A stretch of 6,251 nt of DNA from M55B127 sp035269185. Lineage in GTDB: Bacteria > Bacillota > Halanaerobiia > Halanaerobiales > M55B127. Below are positions 5,241 to 6,251 of the stretch, one piece after another (position 1 is the first letter of the stretch; the number at the start of each line of letters is the position of its first letter). Location: positions 1 to 6,251 of the forward strand of contig CAYSHP010000107.1 in the NCBI GenBank assembly GCA_964430875.1. The letters run 5' to 3'. The notes under the pieces were generated by a model. That model had not been told where the DNA came from, searched no databases, and was given only the letters and a program-made list of their open reading frames with translations. A program made the translations under genes and the position numbers.

Positions 5241-6251
5241 TTAAAACTTAATTTGAAAACTCGCTTCAACATTTGTTTCTTTATCTGTTTCAGTTTCATT
5301 AGTAGTTTCATTACTGGCACTTGAATTTTCAGAGTCTTCTGTACTTTCCTCAGTTGTTGTATTTAAAAATTCTTTAACCTGAACGCCTAAAGAAAAGCTT
5401 GAATCTTCATTTAAGTTAAAGTTTACACCAAAATCCCAGGACTTTTCTTGTTTTAATTGATCTTCAATTTTTTCGGGATCAAGGAGTTTATATGAAGCAC
5501 TGAAGGTTGCCAAGTTTTCATATTGATAACTTAAACCGGTCTGTCTCCCCTGTTTATTAAGCTCTTCAATGATGCTATATTCAGCAGCAATAACAGAATC
5601 ATTGTTATTATACTCTAATCCAAACACAGTGGATTCTCCGGCTTCTTCAAGCAGTATATCATTATATACATAGTCTGCAAATATTCTGATTCTGTCAGTG
5701 GTTTGATAACTGATACCTAACCTACTATCAATATTATTTTCTTCGTTCATGTTATCGCCATCTATATTATTAATTCCACCATCGAATTCTTGTAAATTTT
5801 GAAATTCATACCCAGCAATTACTGAGGTCTTTTCATCAATATTATAATTAACTTCCAAAGCAGTCTTATTTTCAACCTCAATATTATTCTCATTTTGCTC
5901 ATAACCAACATTTATATTTATATTATTAGCAGGTTGAATATTAATCTGCTCAGTAGGTTCGACATCTTTAATCTCTTCATCTGTAAATACTATATCTAAA
6001 AGATTATTTTGACTGCTACCATATCTATCTGCCAATTCCTTTAATCTATCTTGATACTCTGTACCAAAATCTCTCAAACCCATTTCTTCTTGGGGAAGGC
6101 GTAAGATATAGTCATTTATATCAATAGAATTATAATCTGGAGAATAAAATATAGAATTAGACAAACTATCAGTAACATTTTGCTCAACTTCTTGAGCATT
6201 GATATTTAAACTGAAAGAAAATATTAAAACAAATGTCAATATAATGATTAT
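5241..6251 (-). CDS. predicted 12-strand outer-membrane beta-barrel protein, 5' end beyond window
   Basis: The frame is open to the right edge: the codons before the TTG at 6239 encode Ile-Ile-Ile-Ile and extend the hydrophobic core of a signal peptide. The true start therefore almost surely lies past 6251. Counting from TTG 6239 (332 residues), the signal peptide ends near NINAQ (cut about 15/16). A polar stretch to about residue 100 includes a short amphipathic helix (YQDRLKELADRYG, 62-74). From 101 to the end I count twelve beta-strand-like segments, including TALEVNYNID, TSVIAGYEFQ, RIRIFADYVY, STVFGLEYNN, GRQTGLSYQY, LATFSASYKL, KSWDFGVNFNL and SSFSLGVQVKEF. The last is NVEASFQIKF, ending in phenylalanine, which is the classic C-terminal beta-signal recognised by BamA. 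A Thr/Glu/Ser/Asn-rich loop at 293-324 precedes this last strand and should face outward. No specific family is recognised; a porin-like or structural role is possible. Confidence 0.75.
   Translation of the reverse strand: MIIILTFVLIFSFSLNINAQEVEQNVTDSLSNSIFYSPDYNSIDINDYILRLPQEEMGLRDFGTEYQDRLKELADRYGSSQNNLLDIVFTDEEIKDVEPTEQINIQPANNININVGYEQNENNIEVENKTALEVNYNIDEKTSVIAGYEFQNLQEFDGGINNIDGDNMNEENNIDSRLGISYQTTDRIRIFADYVYNDILLEEAGESTVFGLEYNNNDSVIAAEYSIIEELNKQGRQTGLSYQYENLATFSASYKLLDPEKIEDQLKQEKSWDFGVNFNLNEDSSFSLGVQVKEFLNTTTEESTEDSENSSASNETTNETETDKETNVEASFQIKF
5268..5363 (-). repeat. low-complexity Thr/Glu/Ser/Asn segment in the predicted barrel
   Basis: Residues 293-324 of the barrel protein consist almost only of Thr, Glu, Ser, Asn and Asp. 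At DNA level a 10-mer, AGTTTCATTA (plus strand), occurs at 5292-5301 and again at 5304-5313, a 12-base period equal to four codons. Such a tract could change length by slippage without breaking the frame. It sits between the last two predicted strands, which topology would place on the cell surface. Confidence 0.55.

Noticed and set aside
6237..6239. TTG at 6239 as the true start of the barrel gene
   Set aside because: The four codons before it are Ile and continue the signal-peptide core without a stop, and no ribosome site is visible between 6240 and 6251. The start most likely lies outside the window.

Overview
The window looks like a piece of an AT-rich, diderm (LPS-bearing) bacterial chromosome. 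All six genes lie on the minus strand and all concern the outer membrane. AGGAGG-type ribosome sites, a TTG start in two of the genes, Asn/Lys/Asp/Glu-rich proteins and a UDP-GlcNAc 3-dehydrogenase-like gene beside lpxA fit a diderm Bacillota, with Halanaerobiales (Halobacteroidaceae/Halanaerobiaceae) my best guess. The order is an inference from style and gene content, not a database result. Negativicutes are the main alternative.

In the direction of transcription (high to low coordinates) the layout is as follows. First comes a predicted 12-strand outer-membrane beta-barrel protein whose start lies beyond the window (5241-6251). Next is a secreted modular protein with LE-x-x-VFG-type repeats, a beta domain and a glycine-zipper hydrophobic segment (4305-5219). 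A hairpin followed by a T-rich tract (4251-4275) probably ends this first unit. The second unit then holds an LptD/OstA LPS-assembly protein (2430-4211), an unrecognised predicted small beta-barrel (1753-2406), LpxA, the first enzyme of lipid A synthesis (872-1657), and a Gfo/Idh/MocA oxidoreductase that resembles UDP-GlcNAc 3-dehydrogenase (853 down past position 1, incomplete).

Together the genes cover two ends of one pathway. The oxidoreductase and LpxA act on UDP-GlcNAc in the cytoplasm to start lipid A. LptD is the outer-membrane pore that inserts finished LPS. The three unknown secreted proteins are probably outer-membrane or periplasmic partners.

The points most worth following are: (1) the pairing of a GnnA-like dehydrogenase with LpxA, which predicts a lipid A carrying 2,3-diaminoglucose; (2) an LptD whose mature part has exactly two cysteines, placed where E. 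coli LptD has its C173-C725 disulfide; (3) an unrecognised barrel protein between lptD and lpxA; and (4) an LpxA start that should be TTG at 1657, not the longer reading from 1711. No mobile element, tRNA, rRNA or CRISPR array was seen. No gene-free stretch exceeds about 95 bases.
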